64,000 nt of DNA from Halobaculum rubrum (GTDB taxonomy: Archaea; Halobacteriota; Halobacteria; Halobacteriales; Haloferacaceae), in NCBI RefSeq assembly GCF_019880225.1, contig NZ_CP082284.1, forward strand, positions 186,001-250,000. Reading direction: 5' to 3'. The stretch's first letter is position 1. Every line of letters starts with the position of its first letter. This document shows positions 9,301 through 16,496 of the stretch, one piece after another. The notes beneath the pieces are model-generated. The model was not told where the DNA came from, searched no databases, and was given only the letters and a program-made list of their open reading frames with translations. The position numbers and the translations under genes are program-made.

Positions 9301-9619
9301 TTACGGGGTTCAGGGCCGCCTCGCGGGCCGCGGCGGCCGCTGCAGTCCTGACAGCGGGCCTGCCGACCGCTTCGGCGCGGTCGAGCGCGTCGTCCGCGGC
9401 GGTGTCGACGACGACCGGACCGCGGAGCGCGAGCGTGTTCGCGTAGACGACGCTTCCGAGCAGGAGCACGACGGCGATCAGCGCGAAGGGAACCAGCGCC
9501 CTGTCGCCGTCGTCTCCGCCCCCGGATCCGCCGAGTGCGCCGAATCCGCCGAACCCGCGGAGTCCGCCGCATCCGGAGACCCTGGCGGGCGCGGACCCCG
9601 GACTGCCTCGTGCGTTCAT
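6317..9619 (-). CDS. large single-anchor surface/pseudopilin-like protein (DUF7286-like)
   Basis: A roughly 1,100-residue protein and the last gene of the pilus-like cluster. After a Gly-rich start (MNARGSPGSAPARVSG) comes one hydrophobic segment (ALVPFALIAVVLLLGSVVYA, about residues 45-65) followed by a very long Ala/Arg/Asp-rich extracellular-type region, and a second Val-rich stretch (TWTVVVVVVPAG) near the C-terminus. Start 9619 was chosen because its ATG overlaps the stop of the preceding gene by four bases (ATGA), as at other junctions here. I believe it corresponds to the haloarchaeal DUF7286 family. Function unknown; the anchor and position suggest a large minor pilin or surface component of the secretion machine. 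Confidence 0.8.
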   Translation of the reverse strand: MNARGSPGSAPARVSGCGGLRGFGGFGALGGSGGGDDGDRALVPFALIAVVLLLGSVVYANTLALRGPVVVDTAADDALDRAEAVGRPAVRTAAAAAAREAALNPVTAPANTTAGRALDPHRPFRDALRLRISLAVADALADARTDAGGVTATASLPAVESPNDTRAAIERVSVASLANGTAMRVTVRNVTLTATRGGDAVATRRVNYTVAVAVPVLAMHDRTVAYETRLNRSPFQGPGLGRALTWRLWSVAQARGTGQYLGAPISNVLAARHVELSTNAAALRAQGATYGHSDPAGRAALIRATGRVGARDLLTPAMESGPSWTGRVLDASTSAIGAGAGGPSSTASANDSRWDPSGGAAGAAGADGFRVGVNATADRAFLEFIDDDSPRGFDAVVRDAYRAEAVRSVTVESVARSRRPSASPPGPNWTLLSARTDERVVIVDRESGSTPSRSSSSPHSASSSRSVADERRTVAVRHRVTRRWIANGSFRTTTATWTDRYEVRIAVSIEHAPSAGPARPTEPVFVRGGAVDGPNLADTPAAARAELLPAGAADREARAAVRSIAEDDSRPGETVDRTVLYGDRPDRLDDWVYRDVAALRERVRGISVLVPRSEVAAGGANAARRLAAVIRQRRDTLVDSPGTYDGAADRARVAARAAYVDAVLAELDARSESSAARNDAYLEQIRQVRGNADGRIDELARIAADATEPEPAPAGRWRAGEVVFTPQGTPGYLPVTAVGADHVASVTPGEPVHPLVARNTNLFAVPTGDAADTVTDAALPAQRTASLPEAGRALVAANRTAAATNASAAPGSDEDRARATLRRRVADELRVVDSRALAVLDRRTDLARRERAAAIRAANRRWPSPGARTAAIVDGSYAAAVARAATARADDWGEADRDRLALRLRVETADAATDASVAVPASISAGVVDETRAARRAELRTAAKRAGDNATERLHKRYGKGKLGPVLAGLPVAPVPGYWYATVNVWDVEVAGAYPRFEVAAPGGDPDGGVSQVRYVRDGRTVTIDVDGDGTVERLGRSERVAFRTWTVVVVVVPAGPSGVGDVDGNADERSPEWPCPTVPDGSGTAAAAEAPGCPPPGGE

Positions 9620-10497
9620 GCTGACCACGTCCTGACGACGACGGTCACGCGGTCCGGATCTCCCGTCCGGCATGCGTCGGCTGTCTCATTGGAGGCCGAG
9701 GAGCTATCCCCCACATATCGGTCAGCGAGCGCCGTCGCGAGCGCGCGGTTCGCCTCGCGCGGCCCGCCGCGCTTCAACGCGTCGACCGCGTCGACGCCGA
9801 GCGCCTCGCCGGCCCGACGATACCGGTCCGTCACGGCCGTCGCCGCCGCGGGGTCACCCCGTGCGGCGGCGGCGATCCTGTCGGGCGGAAACAGCACCGC
9901 GATCGTTCGCGCGGCGGCGCTCCCGACTCGAGTGGCGTCCCCGTCCCCGGACGTCAATGACTCCGATGACGGGGCGACCGGAACCGCGAACCGTGCGGCG
10001 TGGACGGTCGCCGCCGGCGGTGGGCGGGGCCCGACTCTGATCACCTCCGTGACTCGGGACCCCTCGTCGGAGTCGTCACACGGGAGCGGACGCCAGACGG
10101 CGCGAACCCTCGTGTTCGAACCGAGCGCGTCGGCGACCGTTCTGCGGACCGACCGACGGTAGTCAGCGGCCGTCGGCGACGGCGTCGCGTCTTCGAAGGT
10201 CGCCGACCGGACCGCGGCGCGCGCGAGGTGCTCGGCGAGCGTCGCGTGTGCGACCCGCTGTGCCTCCGGCGACGGGGTTGCGCCGTCGTCGGTCCCCGTC
10301 CTCTCGCCTGCGGGGACGACCGTGTACTCGACTGCCGCCGTCGACGCGGCAAGCGTCTCCGCCGTCTCGCCGGCTCGCGAGGACGACGCTCCGATATCGT
10401 CGGCGGTGGCCGCCTCCGCGTCGGCGCCGACAAGCGTTCCGGCGGCGGCGCTGATCAGGAGGAGCGCGAGGCACACGTCGAGCAGCGACCCGGTCAT
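9616..10497 (-). CDS. single-anchor pseudopilin-like protein (DUF7284-like)
   Basis: A 293-residue protein starting MTGSLLDVCLALLLISAAAG: a hydrophobic segment right at the N-terminus, then a polar Ala/Thr/Asp-rich domain (DRIAAAARGDPAAATAVTDRYR near the middle) and an end RVTVVVRTWSA. The start at 10497 overlaps the upstream stop by ATGA, and its own stop overlaps the next ATG the same way. The topology resembles TadE/TadF-type minor pilins. I think it equals the haloarchaeal DUF7284 family; no enzymatic motif is visible. Confidence 0.8.
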   Translation of the reverse strand: MTGSLLDVCLALLLISAAAGTLVGADAEAATADDIGASSSRAGETAETLAASTAAVEYTVVPAGERTGTDDGATPSPEAQRVAHATLAEHLARAAVRSATFEDATPSPTAADYRRSVRRTVADALGSNTRVRAVWRPLPCDDSDEGSRVTEVIRVGPRPPPAATVHAARFAVPVAPSSESLTSGDGDATRVGSAAARTIAVLFPPDRIAAAARGDPAAATAVTDRYRRAGEALGVDAVDALKRGGPREANRALATALADRYVGDSSSASNETADACRTGDPDRVTVVVRTWSA

Positions 10498-10904
10498 TGC
10501 CACACCGTGACGCGGAGTCGTCCTGGCCGGACGCGGCCGGGTGCGAGTGCGACGCCGACGCGATGGGTCGCCGTCGCCCGAGTCGAGGCGGGAGCCGAGG
10601 ACTTCGGAACCGCATCTCCGGCGCGCCAATGTCGACCCGCGACGGTCAGCGTGACGCTCGCGTTCCCGTCCGTTCCAGCGATCACGGAGCGGACTCGATC
10701 GAGGCGGCCGGGATCCGCGACGCCGCCGACCGAGATCGCGTCGTGAACGCGTTCCAGCGTCGGCTCCGCGGTCGGCTCTCGCTCGTCGACACCGCCCAGT
10801 ACAACCGTGTACGCGGCGACGCCGAGCGACAGCGCGAGTACGGCCGCCAGCGCGACGGTCGGCTCGGCGAACGCGCGCTCACGCGACCAGAACGAGCGTG
10901 ACAT
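10494..10904 (-). CDS. single-anchor pseudopilin-like protein (DUF7285-like)
   Basis: A 136-residue protein starting MSRSFWSRERAFAEPTVALA. A short charged leader precedes one hydrophobic helix (TVALAAVLALSLGVAAYTVV, about residues 16-36), and then a small globular domain with VSVGGVADPGRLDRV-like strands and GRLRVTVW at the end. A charged leader followed by a helix beginning with Glu/Pro resembles prepilin-like TadE organisation. The start 10904 overlaps the end of the upstream gene by 26 bases; longer in-frame starts lie deep inside that gene and are unlikely. Probably the DUF7285 family. Confidence 0.78.
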   Translation of the reverse strand: MSRSFWSRERAFAEPTVALAAVLALSLGVAAYTVVLGGVDEREPTAEPTLERVHDAISVGGVADPGRLDRVRSVIAGTDGNASVTLTVAGRHWRAGDAVPKSSAPASTRATATHRVGVALAPGRVRPGRLRVTVWQ

Positions 10905-11379
10905 CCGTCTCCCCCCACGAGACGTGGCGGACATGCAGCGTCCGGCCCGCGGTCCATTCGGCGGCCGACTCCGTTCGCGTCGCGATCGAGTCCTCCTCCG
11001 CACGCGCGGTCGCGACCGCGACGGCGAACTCTCCTGGTGCGTCGAACGCCCGGTTCGGGTGATCGCCGAGCGCGATCCCCGCGAGCGCGTCGCCGGAGTC
11101 GACGGGAACAACCGAGTCCGTTCCGAAGGCGGCGAACGCGCTGCCGCCGTCGGAGCGCAGCGAGACGCCGCGGGTCGTCACTCGGGTCCGATCCGCTGTG
11201 ACCCGATAGCGGGCGGTCGCGGGCGGGTCCGCAGCAGCGACGGTGTCGACGGTCTCGGCGGCCGAGACGGCGTCGGGCGGCGGTGCAGTCGGGAGCCCCG
11301 ACACGACCCCGAGGGTGACCGCGCCGGCGACGGCGAGCCCGATCCAGGCGTACCAGACGTCAAGCGGTGCGTCGATCAT
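10879..11379 (-). CDS. single-anchor protein of the pilus-like cluster (DUF7283-like)
   Basis: A 166-residue protein starting MIDAPLDVWYAWIGLAVAGA. One N-terminal hydrophobic helix (about 9-30) is followed by a secreted-type domain with conserved-looking strands (RYRVTADRTRVTTRGVSLR; EWTAGRTLHVRHVSWGE). It heads its own sub-operon: a TTCAAATAC promoter element lies 22 bases ahead of the ATG, and the next gene overlaps its 3' end. I believe it corresponds to the DUF7283 family. The role is inferred only from the neighbourhood. Confidence 0.8.
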   Translation of the reverse strand: MIDAPLDVWYAWIGLAVAGAVTLGVVSGLPTAPPPDAVSAAETVDTVAAADPPATARYRVTADRTRVTTRGVSLRSDGGSAFAAFGTDSVVPVDSGDALAGIALGDHPNRAFDAPGEFAVAVATARAEEDSIATRTESAAEWTAGRTLHVRHVSWGETDVTLVLVA

Positions 11380-11401
11380 GTCCCGGGGTGGTCCCGTTCT
11401 C

Positions 11402-11410
11402 GTATTTGAA
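11402..11410 (-). promoter_or_regulatory. promoter TATA element, copy 1 (upstream of DUF7283-like gene)
   Basis: On the minus strand the sequence reads TTCAAATAC, ending 22 bases before the ATG at 11379. The same element at the same spacing occurs upstream of the ATPase gene (15279-15287, TTCAAGTAC) and of the first gene of the cluster (16333-16341, TTCAAATAC). Confidence 0.7.
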
Positions 11411-11424
11411 GGCTCGGGGCGGGG

Positions 11425-13293
11425 TCACCCGATGAGCATCGCGACGGCGGCGTGTCCGGCGACGAACGCGCCGCTCGCGGTGACGAGCGCGATCCCGACG
11501 CGGTAGCCGACGACCGTGCGGTCGAGCCCGCGCTCCAGTCCCGTCGCGAGCACGGTCAGCGTCGCCGCCAGCGACAACACGTACACCCCGACGACTGGGC
11601 CGACGAGCGACGCCGAGAGCGCGGCGGTCTCCGCTGTGACTGCGCCCCCGGCAGTGTGTCCGACGGCGCCCGCGGTCGAGCCGATGTTGCCGGCACCCGA
11701 TGCGAGGCCGCCGACCGCCCCCGAACCGCCGAACCCGCCGAGATCGTCGAGCCGTCCCGCCAGCGCGACCGTCGCGCCGCCGACGAGCGGGCCGAACAGC
11801 GCCGCCGTGTCGCGGAGCGTCCCCGTCACGGTCGCCAGCTCCCGGCGGGCGGCGCGCTCGGCGCTCGCCAGCGCGTCGAGTCGGTCGGCGTGTGTCACCA
11901 GCGCGTCCCCGGCTGGCCGCCCCTCCGTCGCCGCCGTGGCGATCGCGGTCACCGCGCCGGCCGCTCGGCCGCCGGAACCGCGATCTGGACCGAAGGGAGC
12001 ACCGTCGCCGGCGAGCGCGCGCCGGACCGGAACGCCGAGCGCCGACCGTCGCCGGCTTGCCTCCGCGAGCGCGTCGGCCGTCGGCCCGGACAGCGACGCC
12101 GCGACGGCCGGGAGCGCCCGTTCGACGGCCTCGCCGTCGGCCACACGACGACCCAGCAGCGCGAGGGCGTCGCTCAGCCCGCGATCTCGCTCGTCGACCG
12201 CCCGCCGGACCTCGCGGCGCGGATGCAGATGGACGCAGAGCCCGACACCGACGCCGCCGCCGACGGCGAGCACCGGGCTCGCCCACTCGCCGGCGACGAT
12301 CGGGGCAGCGAACCAGCCCGCGGCAGCCGTCGCCACGGCTGCAAGCAGTGCCGGTCCCCGTCGGTCGGGAACGTCCGGATGTGTCGTGTCGATCCGCGGT
12401 GCGGGTATCGCGACCGGGCGGCGCAGCAGCAGCCGGCCGGCGGCGACAGCGACCGCCGCGGGCAACACCACGTCGTACGTCACGACGAACGCCCGCGGCG
12501 GAACCGGCACGCCCGCGGCGATCGCCGCCGGAAGCGTGCCGACGAGCGCCAGCGGGAGCAGCACCCCGAACGCGTACAGTCCGGTGACCGGCGCGCGGAG
12601 GTCGCCGGCGAACGAGGCCGTCCGGTCGCGGAGGTCGTCCTCGACGGCCGCGACCGCGCGATCGAGCAGCCGAGTCCGATCGGTGCCCGCGTCGGCGTCG
12701 ACGGCCGCGAGCAGGAGCGCGACCGAGCGATCGAGCGCCGGGAACCACTCGCGCCACTCCGCGGCGAACGCCGAGAGTCCGCCGTCGGCGGCGCCCGTGA
12801 CGACGGCGTGATCGGCGTGTTCGGCCAGGCTCCGGTGGAGGGGTCCCGTCCCGGCGTTCGCGGCGAAGCGCGCCGCCCGCTCCGGCACCGGCGAGAGCCG
12901 GAGCGACAGCGCCAACGCGCTCGCGACGGCCGCCGCGTCCCCGACCGCCCGGGTTCTGGCGATCGCCGCCGCGACCACGGGCGCACGACAGCTTCCCGAG
13001 AACGCGATCCAGCCGGTCGCCACCGCGATTCCGGACGCCAAGGGGACCGCAATCGACGGGGGTACTGCACGACCGAGGAGCCACCAGCCGAGCGCGACGA
13101 CGAACGTACCCGCTCCGACGAGCGCGCTTCCGGTTGCGGCCGCGGACGTGATACGGTCGGCGTCGACGGTGAGATCGAGGAACGCGCACGCCCGGCGGAG
13201 TTCCTCGTCCGGGGCGACCCAACCGGCGTAGCGATCGGGCCATGCGCGGGCGGCCGACGCGATCCAGCGCTGGACGGCTCTCCGTCCGGTCAT
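11425..13293 (-). CDS. TadC/PilC-like type II secretion system F-domain membrane platform protein
   Basis: A 622-residue polytopic protein with paired hydrophobic segments near the N-terminus (about 50-105), the middle (about 225-275 and 305-345) and the C-terminus (last about 80 residues). Two soluble, Arg/Ala-rich helical stretches lie between them (for instance AVASALALSLRLSPVPERAARF). This duplicated layout is that of archaeal secretion-system F-domain platform proteins that pair with a GspE/TadA ATPase. Its ATG at 13293 overlaps the ATPase stop by ATGA, so the two are translationally coupled. It would form the inner-membrane base of the pilus-like machine. Confidence 0.85.
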   Translation of the reverse strand: MTGRRAVQRWIASAARAWPDRYAGWVAPDEELRRACAFLDLTVDADRITSAAATGSALVGAGTFVVALGWWLLGRAVPPSIAVPLASGIAVATGWIAFSGSCRAPVVAAAIARTRAVGDAAAVASALALSLRLSPVPERAARFAANAGTGPLHRSLAEHADHAVVTGAADGGLSAFAAEWREWFPALDRSVALLLAAVDADAGTDRTRLLDRAVAAVEDDLRDRTASFAGDLRAPVTGLYAFGVLLPLALVGTLPAAIAAGVPVPPRAFVVTYDVVLPAAVAVAAGRLLLRRPVAIPAPRIDTTHPDVPDRRGPALLAAVATAAAGWFAAPIVAGEWASPVLAVGGGVGVGLCVHLHPRREVRRAVDERDRGLSDALALLGRRVADGEAVERALPAVAASLSGPTADALAEASRRRSALGVPVRRALAGDGAPFGPDRGSGGRAAGAVTAIATAATEGRPAGDALVTHADRLDALASAERAARRELATVTGTLRDTAALFGPLVGGATVALAGRLDDLGGFGGSGAVGGLASGAGNIGSTAGAVGHTAGGAVTAETAALSASLVGPVVGVYVLSLAATLTVLATGLERGLDRTVVGYRVGIALVTASGAFVAGHAAVAMLIG

Positions 13294-15257
13294 GGATCTG
13301 CGGTCACGTCGACCCCGCTCACGTCGGTCCTGTCGACGTCCGCGAGTGAACCGATCGCCCGCCCACGGCGACGGATCGCCTCACGAACGTCGGCGTACGT
13401 TTCGCCCGGTCCGGCGAGCTCGGCGACGATCGCGCTCTCGCCGCGATCGATCACGTCGGTCACGACCCCGCCGCCGTCGCGCTCGACGACCTCCACGATA
13501 TCCCCGAGGTCGGGTCCGCGAACCTCCTCGATCGACGCCAGCGCTCTGTCCGGCCCGAGCGTCACGACGAGATCCGTCGCGGCGAACGACGACGCCGGCA
13601 CGTCGAGGTCGGAGACGACCCGCTCGCGAACCGCCTCGCCGCCGGTCCCGTGGATCGTCCCGAGGACGGCGTCGGCGGCGGCGCCGACGCGCATCGCCTC
13701 GTACAGCGCCCGCGCCTCCGGTCCGCGGACCTCGCCGACGGCCAGCGCGCCCTCGCCGAGCCGGAGAGCGGTTCGGACGGCGTCGGTCGGCGTGAGCGCG
13801 TCGTCTCGGTCGGTCCCGGCATGCAGCGGCTGTACATCACGGCCGGCCTCGCGGATCGCCGCGACCGGGAGTTCGGGCGTGTCCTCGATCAGGACCGTCC
13901 GGGCGTCGACCGGAACCTCCATACATAACCCGCCGAGCAGCGACGTCTTGCCCGCTCCGCGGGGGCCGGCGACGAGGATCGCGGCGCCGCGCTCGACGGC
14001 GACCGATAGGAGTCCGGCGGTTCGTGCCGAGAGAGAGTCGACCGAAACGAGCCGGGGGAGCGTCCACGGGTCCTCGTCTCGTCGTCGGAAGGCGAACCCG
14101 CGGCCGTCGCTCGCGGGATCGGTGACCGCCGCGACGCGAACGTCGCCGAGGGCGGCGTCGGTCGTCGGCGACGCCCGCGAGAACGCCCGCCCGCTGGACG
14201 CGCGGACTCTGGACGCCAACGCGTCGAGATCGTCGCGCGAGAGCCGGACGTTGGTCGTCATCGTCTCGTCGTCGACGACCGCCCGGAGCCTCCCGTCGGC
14301 CGCGGGCGCCGACAGGAACGCGTCTGTCACGCGGTCGTCGTCGAACAGTTCGTCCAACACGCCGAGCCCGCAGGTGTGGCGACGCAGCGCCGCCGCCAGG
14401 GAGTCGATCGGAAGCGGCTCCGCCGGGTTCCCGGTTTCGCCCGCGTCGGACGTTCGATCGGCGACCGCGTGGCGGACGGCACGGCGATGAGAGCGCGGCC
14501 CGTGAGCCACGGATCCGTCGGCGAGTGCGTCGGCAGCAGCCGCAAGCATGCCCAGCGCGTCCGCCGAGAACGTTCGATCCGCGGGCGTGAGGTGATAATG
14601 CGGAACGTCGTCCGGTCGGTCGTACACGGTCGCGCTTCCGCCCGTCGAGAGGTCCCGACGCCCGCGCAGCACAGTGTCGGATGGGGGCGCGGGTCGAGTT
14701 CGTCCCAGCGCCGCCACCGAGGCGACGCTCGCCGAAAGCGACGCCTCGCCGTTCCCCGGGTCGGCGCAGGTGTCGGCCCACGTCGAGAACCCCGTCTCGG
14801 CGGCGAGTCGAGCGACCGGCCCGGCACGGCCGACCGTCTCGCGGGCGACCGCGAGGGGATCCCCCGGGACGCGCTCCGCCAGGGCCGGATCGCGGCCCTC
14901 GACCGCGTCCGCGAACCGGCCCGCCCCGAGCAACAGCGCGGCCGCCTCGTCCTCGTAGAACCGATCGAGTCCGCCGGATCGGACGCGAACGAGCCCGGCG
15001 TCCCGGTCTGCGAGCGCGTCGATCACCGTCGCTCTGCACGCCGGATCCGCCGCGAGGTCGCCCCCGGAACACCCCGACGCGTCGACGTGCAGTGCGGTCG
15101 TCTCGGTCATCGAACCGGGATCGGGACTCGATCCGTGACCGGGGACCGAACGGGTTGCGAACTCGGTGGTGCACCGGCAGCCACCCCCGGCGCATCCGCG
15201 GTCGTCGGCACTCCGTCCGTCGCCGACGCGGTCGCGGAGGTCGTCGATGAGTCGCAT
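13290..15257 (-). CDS. type II/IV secretion (TadA/PilB-like) ATPase
   Basis: A 655-residue ATPase powering the pilus-like system. Walker A is VAGPRGAGKTSLLG, followed by the Asp box RTVLIEDTPEL, Walker B LAVGEVRGPEARALYEAM and the His box GTIHGTGGEAVRERV, all in the usual order in the C-terminal half. The N-terminal part has a cysteine cluster (GCAGGGCRCT, then DASGCSGGDL and PACRAT) that may bind a metal. Start 15257 (MRLIDDLRDRVGDG) is preferred because a TTCAAGTAC promoter lies 21 bases upstream and it includes the first cysteines. An alternative ATG at 15110 overlaps the upstream stop by ATGA. The long form overlaps the upstream gene by 151 bases. Confidence 0.88.
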   Translation of the reverse strand: MRLIDDLRDRVGDGRSADDRGCAGGGCRCTTEFATRSVPGHGSSPDPGSMTETTALHVDASGCSGGDLAADPACRATVIDALADRDAGLVRVRSGGLDRFYEDEAAALLLGAGRFADAVEGRDPALAERVPGDPLAVARETVGRAGPVARLAAETGFSTWADTCADPGNGEASLSASVASVAALGRTRPAPPSDTVLRGRRDLSTGGSATVYDRPDDVPHYHLTPADRTFSADALGMLAAAADALADGSVAHGPRSHRRAVRHAVADRTSDAGETGNPAEPLPIDSLAAALRRHTCGLGVLDELFDDDRVTDAFLSAPAADGRLRAVVDDETMTTNVRLSRDDLDALASRVRASSGRAFSRASPTTDAALGDVRVAAVTDPASDGRGFAFRRRDEDPWTLPRLVSVDSLSARTAGLLSVAVERGAAILVAGPRGAGKTSLLGGLCMEVPVDARTVLIEDTPELPVAAIREAGRDVQPLHAGTDRDDALTPTDAVRTALRLGEGALAVGEVRGPEARALYEAMRVGAAADAVLGTIHGTGGEAVRERVVSDLDVPASSFAATDLVVTLGPDRALASIEEVRGPDLGDIVEVVERDGGGVVTDVIDRGESAIVAELAGPGETYADVREAIRRRGRAIGSLADVDRTDVSGVDVTADP

Positions 15258-15775
15258 GGCCGGGCTGGTTCCGTCTCGGTACTTGAACCTGCGCTCGGGG
15301 TCGGCGGGGTACGCAGTCGGACCCGAACGCGGCGCGTCGTTCCTCCGGGCCCGGAACCGATGGGGACCAACGAGAGGGACACGCGGCGACCTCGGTCGAG
15401 CGCGATCCCGCCGTTCGGGAGGTCGTACGGGGCCGAGAGCACCGTTCGTGACGGGACGGCGTCGCCGACGGCGGAGACCAGGACCGCCGTTCCCCGTTCG
15501 TCGCCCGGACACAGCGACAGCGATCGAACCGGCGCGGTCGCGACCGATCCACCGGGAACCGGGATCGACACGACGCGTCGTGCGGTCGGCGCCGATCCGG
15601 TTGACGGCCGCCGCTCCGGCTCCCCGGCGAGCGTCGACAGCGCCGCGCGGTCGATCCGGTCGGGGACGCGCTCGATCGCGGCCGTCGTCCGTTCGACCCG
15701 TGCGGTCTCGACCGCCGGGAGCGACGCCGAGAGCAGCGCCGCCGCGACCGCGACCGCGACGACCGCGCGGATCAC
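15107..15775 (-). CDS. exported protein of the pilus-like cluster (DUF7311-like)
   Basis: A 222-residue protein with an N-terminal hydrophobic signal/anchor (MIRAVVAVAVAAALLSASLP), then a compact domain with strands such as RVVSIPVPGGSVATAP and GGIALDRGRRVSLSLVPIG, and a low-complexity Ser/Thr/Pro/Ala tail from about residue 165. The tail is the part that overlaps the long form of the ATPase gene in another frame. Its ATG overlaps the upstream stop (ATGA at 15772-15775), and its stop overlaps an ATG inside the ATPase frame (15107-15110). Probably the DUF7311 family. Function unknown. Confidence 0.77.
   Translation of the reverse strand: MIRAVVAVAVAAALLSASLPAVETARVERTTAAIERVPDRIDRAALSTLAGEPERRPSTGSAPTARRVVSIPVPGGSVATAPVRSLSLCPGDERGTAVLVSAVGDAVPSRTVLSAPYDLPNGGIALDRGRRVSLSLVPIGSGPGGTTRRVRVRLRTPPTPSAGSSTETEPARPCDSSTTSATASATDGVPTTADAPGVAAGAPPSSQPVRSPVTDRVPIPVR
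15279..15287 (-). promoter_or_regulatory. promoter TATA element, copy 2 (upstream of secretion ATPase)
   Basis: The minus strand reads TTCAAGTAC, 21 bases before the ATG at 15257. It differs by one base from the copies at 11402-11410 and 16333-16341. It lies inside the coding region of the upstream DUF7311-like gene, which points to an internal promoter for the ATPase. Confidence 0.6.
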
Positions 15776-16311
15776 AGCGCGTCGTGCAACCGCTCGACGA
15801 GCGGCGCGTCGTCGTCCTCGGGGTCGCCCGCGTCGTCGGGGGGCCCGGTCGTCTCGTCCCCGACCGCGTCGGCCGGGGCCGCCGTCCCGTCGATCGCCGG
15901 TCGGTCCCCGGCCGGTCGGGTCCGCCCCGAACGCTCCTGATCCGGTCGCCCTTCCGTGGGGCCCTCCCCTGTCGCTGCGAGCGCCCGGTCGGCGCGTCGC
16001 TCGACGCGCTCGTTCACCGCGCGTATCGATCCGACGTAGCCGCGGAGCGCCTGCGTGGCCGATTCGAGTTCGGCGACGCGCGCTTCGAGGTCGTCGAGCC
16101 GTGTGGATGCGCGTTGCAGCTCCGCCGTGGCTTCGGCAGCGTCGGCGAGATCGGATAGGTCGGTGTCGGCGTCGCCGGTGCAGGCGCGTTCGACGGCGGC
16201 GATCCTGGCTCGGAGGTCATCGACCGTGGTCGTCGTGGCGTCGAAACCGGTGTCTGCGTCCGTCAGCCGTCCGTCTTCGGGGGAGAACCGCTCCGACGTG
16301 TCACGGGACAT
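15772..16311 (-). CDS. coiled-coil protein, first gene of the pilus-like cluster (DUF7310-like)
   Basis: A 179-residue soluble protein starting MSRDTSERFSPEDGRLTDAD. A long heptad-type helix occupies about residues 35-105 (VDDLRARIAAVERAC; AELQRASTRLDDLEARVAELE), and a disordered Asp/Pro/Gly-rich stretch precedes a short helical end (APLVERLHDAL). This is the layout of the haloarchaeal DUF7310 coiled-coil family. A TTCAAATAC promoter lies 21 bases upstream of the ATG, marking the first transcription start of the cluster. Its stop overlaps the next ATG by ATGA. Probably a cytoplasmic scaffold or ATPase partner; this is inferred. Confidence 0.8.
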   Translation of the reverse strand: MSRDTSERFSPEDGRLTDADTGFDATTTTVDDLRARIAAVERACTGDADTDLSDLADAAEATAELQRASTRLDDLEARVAELESATQALRGYVGSIRAVNERVERRADRALAATGEGPTEGRPDQERSGRTRPAGDRPAIDGTAAPADAVGDETTGPPDDAGDPEDDDAPLVERLHDAL

Positions 16312-16332
16312 ACGAGGGATAGCCGCGTGTTC

Positions 16333-16341
16333 GTATTTGAA
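16333..16341 (-). promoter_or_regulatory. promoter TATA element, copy 3 (start of the pilus-like cluster)
   Basis: The minus strand reads TTCAAATAC followed by G, 21 bases before the ATG at 16311. It is identical over nine bases to the copy at 11402-11410, and the flanking G is also shared. Confidence 0.7.
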
Positions 16342-16496
16342 CTTCGAGGCCGACAGGGGCCGCAATGTGGAGCGCGAACGTCGAGGACAGCGCCCCACCG
16401 GCGGCGCGTTCGCGGCGACACGCTCGAAGTCACCGCGAGTGAAGCCACCCCGACCGTGGGAAGATTCAAGCGCTGGGCTGCACGAACTGCGTGCGT

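Noticed and set aside
11452-14490. Very long open frame (about 1,000 codons) on the plus strand opposite the TadC and ATPase genes
   Set aside because: The translation is Arg/Ser/Pro-rich without domains, typical of antisense frames in high-GC haloarchaeal genes. The minus-strand frames contain complete Walker motifs and membrane helices.
11380-16400. Coding extension of three genes through FKY-type residues upstream of their ATGs
   Set aside because: The shared Phe-Lys-Tyr codons are simply the TTCAARTAC promoter element read in frame; the spacing to the ATG fits a promoter instead.
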